This document shows, piece by piece, positions 62,921 through 64,000 of a DNA stretch of 64,000 nt (position 1 is its first letter; the number at the start of each line of letters is the position of its first letter). The notes below the pieces were generated by a model that saw only the letters and a list, made by a program, of their open reading frames with translations, was not told the origin of the DNA and made no database searches. The translations under genes and the position numbers were made by a program. Source of the stretch: Bacteroidota bacterium (GTDB lineage: Bacteria > Bacteroidota > Bacteroidia > B-17B0 > Aurantibacillaceae); contig JADJFB010000008.1 in NCBI GenBank assembly GCA_016708845.1, forward strand, positions 1 through 64,000. Reading direction: 5' to 3'.

Positions 62921-64000
62921 ATGAACATTAAAAACACATATCTATCTTACAAAACATTGCTCTCAAAAAACCGAGCATTGAAGCTGTGTTTGCGTGTATT
63001 TTTAATATTTGTATGCATAGCATTGCTAGCGCCCTTTTAGCAAACGATAAACCCTTAATTTGCAAATACAAAGGACAATGGTTGTTTCCTGCTTTTCTTT
63101 AAAAAATAAACAAATTATTTCTGAAGATGATATCATTAATTACAATATGGGTAATGACTGGAAAACTTTAAATACAGATTTCAGTGTATTTGCACCTTGC
63201 GCCTACTCTCCAAATACGATTGACGCAGCTAATGCTCCAAGAAAAAGTCCGTTTGATGCACAAGAATTTGTTTTAAAAAATAACACTACAACTTCACTAC
63301 CATTTCAATTCAGACATTGGTTAGGGACGACGCAAAACGGAAACGATGTTTTGTCTGGTATTATTCATGGCACAAAAATATCCTTAAGCGTTGGCTTTTT
63401 TTCGATGCTCATTGCCTCCATCATTGGCATTATTTTAGGAGCTTGCGCAGGTTATTTTGAAAACGATACACTTAAAATTGGGTATGTTCAATTACTATTT
63501 TTATTAATAGGAATTTTCATTTCTTATTTTTATAGTGTGGTTGTGCGAGGGAGTAATTTAGCAGCGGCTTTTACAAATGGCAGTACTTTAGCCATTTTAC
63601 GAGTCTTTCTTTTATTGTACTTATCTTACGTTGTTATTAAAGGTCTATTGAAAGTTGGAAACAAAATTGATGTCATATTAAAAACAGATAACATATTAAA
63701 TTTTCCTTTAGATGCAATCGTTTCGAGAATCATTGAAATATTAAATTCTATTCCTTCGTTATTACTCATCATCGCATTATCAGCCATCACTAAACCATCA
63801 TACATTTTATTAATTTCAATTATTGGTTTTTTAAGTTGGACAACCATTGCTCGCTTAACTCGTGCCGAATATTTAAAAATCAAACAGTTAGATTATATCA
63901 CATCTAGTAAAGCTATTGGCATGAGTCATTTTGCAATTATGAGAAAACATATTTTACCTAATGTATTCCCCATCATTTTAGTACAAATTATTTTTGGAAT
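62921..64000 (+). CDS. ABC transporter permease, DppC/OppC type (partial, frameshifted)
   Basis: Second permease of the importer; it runs off the window. It starts MNIKNTYLSYKTLLSKNRAL at 62921 and loses frame twice in T runs, near 63035 and 63100, after which a single frame continues to the end. Motifs: RHWLGTTQNGNDVLSGIIHG (DppC signature), SVGFFSMLIASIIGIILGA, the EAA loop DYITSSKAIGMSHFAIMRKH and LPNVFPIILVQIIFG. An extra ~80-residue insert between helices 1 and 3 includes a hydrophobic pair (FLLIGIFISYFYSVVV). No ATPase gene is in view. Confidence 0.85.

Overview
The window looks like a Bacteroidota chromosome segment, probably from a Flavobacteriales-like lineage. Supporting signs are the low GC, T9SS sorting tails, HYC_CC_PP, PCMD and RteC-type proteins, TTTG-N19-21-TAnnTTTG promoters, weak Shine-Dalgarno signals, and a CusA-type pump fused to its TolC-like partner. 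Many genes are broken by 1-nt slips, mostly in homopolymers, and the pieces rejoin into full-length family members. I read most of these as assembly errors and annotate the rejoined gene spans.

Layout. (1) 1-4.4 kb: a RelA/SpoT stringent-response enzyme, a methyltransferase, and small housekeeping genes (DUF1398, a MazG-like pyrophosphohydrolase, a Skp/OmpH chaperone). (2) 4.5-22.05 kb, minus strand: an O-antigen or capsule locus. It encodes the Wzm/Wzt ABC exporter, a short FkbM-like methyltransferase, a GT2-GT4 fusion, further GT2 and GT4 enzymes, a GT11 fucosyltransferase, two FemAB/GNAT-like transferases, a polysaccharide deacetylase, an O-antigen ligase/polymerase, a DegT aminotransferase and an initiating sugar-phosphate transferase. 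(3) 22.9-59.86 kb: a ~37 kb genomic island in the 3' end of a tRNA-Ser(GCT) gene, bounded by 17-bp direct repeats. (4) 60.0-64 kb: a peptide/nickel-type ABC importer (binding lipoprotein, DppB-like and DppC-like permeases). Regions 2 and 4 would be neighbours without the island.

The island. Next to the tRNA lie a tyrosine recombinase, an RteC-like protein, an excisionase-like HTH protein, a winged-helix replication-type protein and a DnaC-like ATPase. No relaxase or conjugation genes are visible. The cargo is metal handling, mainly copper: a MerC-GDCCVxC fusion with an ArsR/CadC repressor; a DtxR regulator with a candidate operator; a P1B-2 ATPase; a CusB adaptor and CusA-TolC fusion; two multicopper oxidases, one fused to a CopB-like barrel and one exported by T9SS; a Csp-like cysteine-rich four-helix protein; a heavy-metal-binding-domain protein; several periplasmic HMA proteins; and an AraC regulator with its own HMA domain. 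A porin/Rieske/di-haem cytochrome trio lies upstream of the DtxR gene. Together these could bind, oxidise and expel copper and other metals from the periplasm.

The least explained part is a five-gene plus-strand cassette at 23.6-25.5 kb. It encodes a 249-residue protein, two small membrane proteins and two proteins sharing repeated LTKAD(S/A)G motifs, the second ending in the same KCGSKLTKAD tail as the first. I recognise no characterised system here, and it is my main candidate for something undescribed. Two inverted-repeat-rich non-coding stretches (27.2-28.2 kb and 56.1-56.4 kb) are also unexplained.
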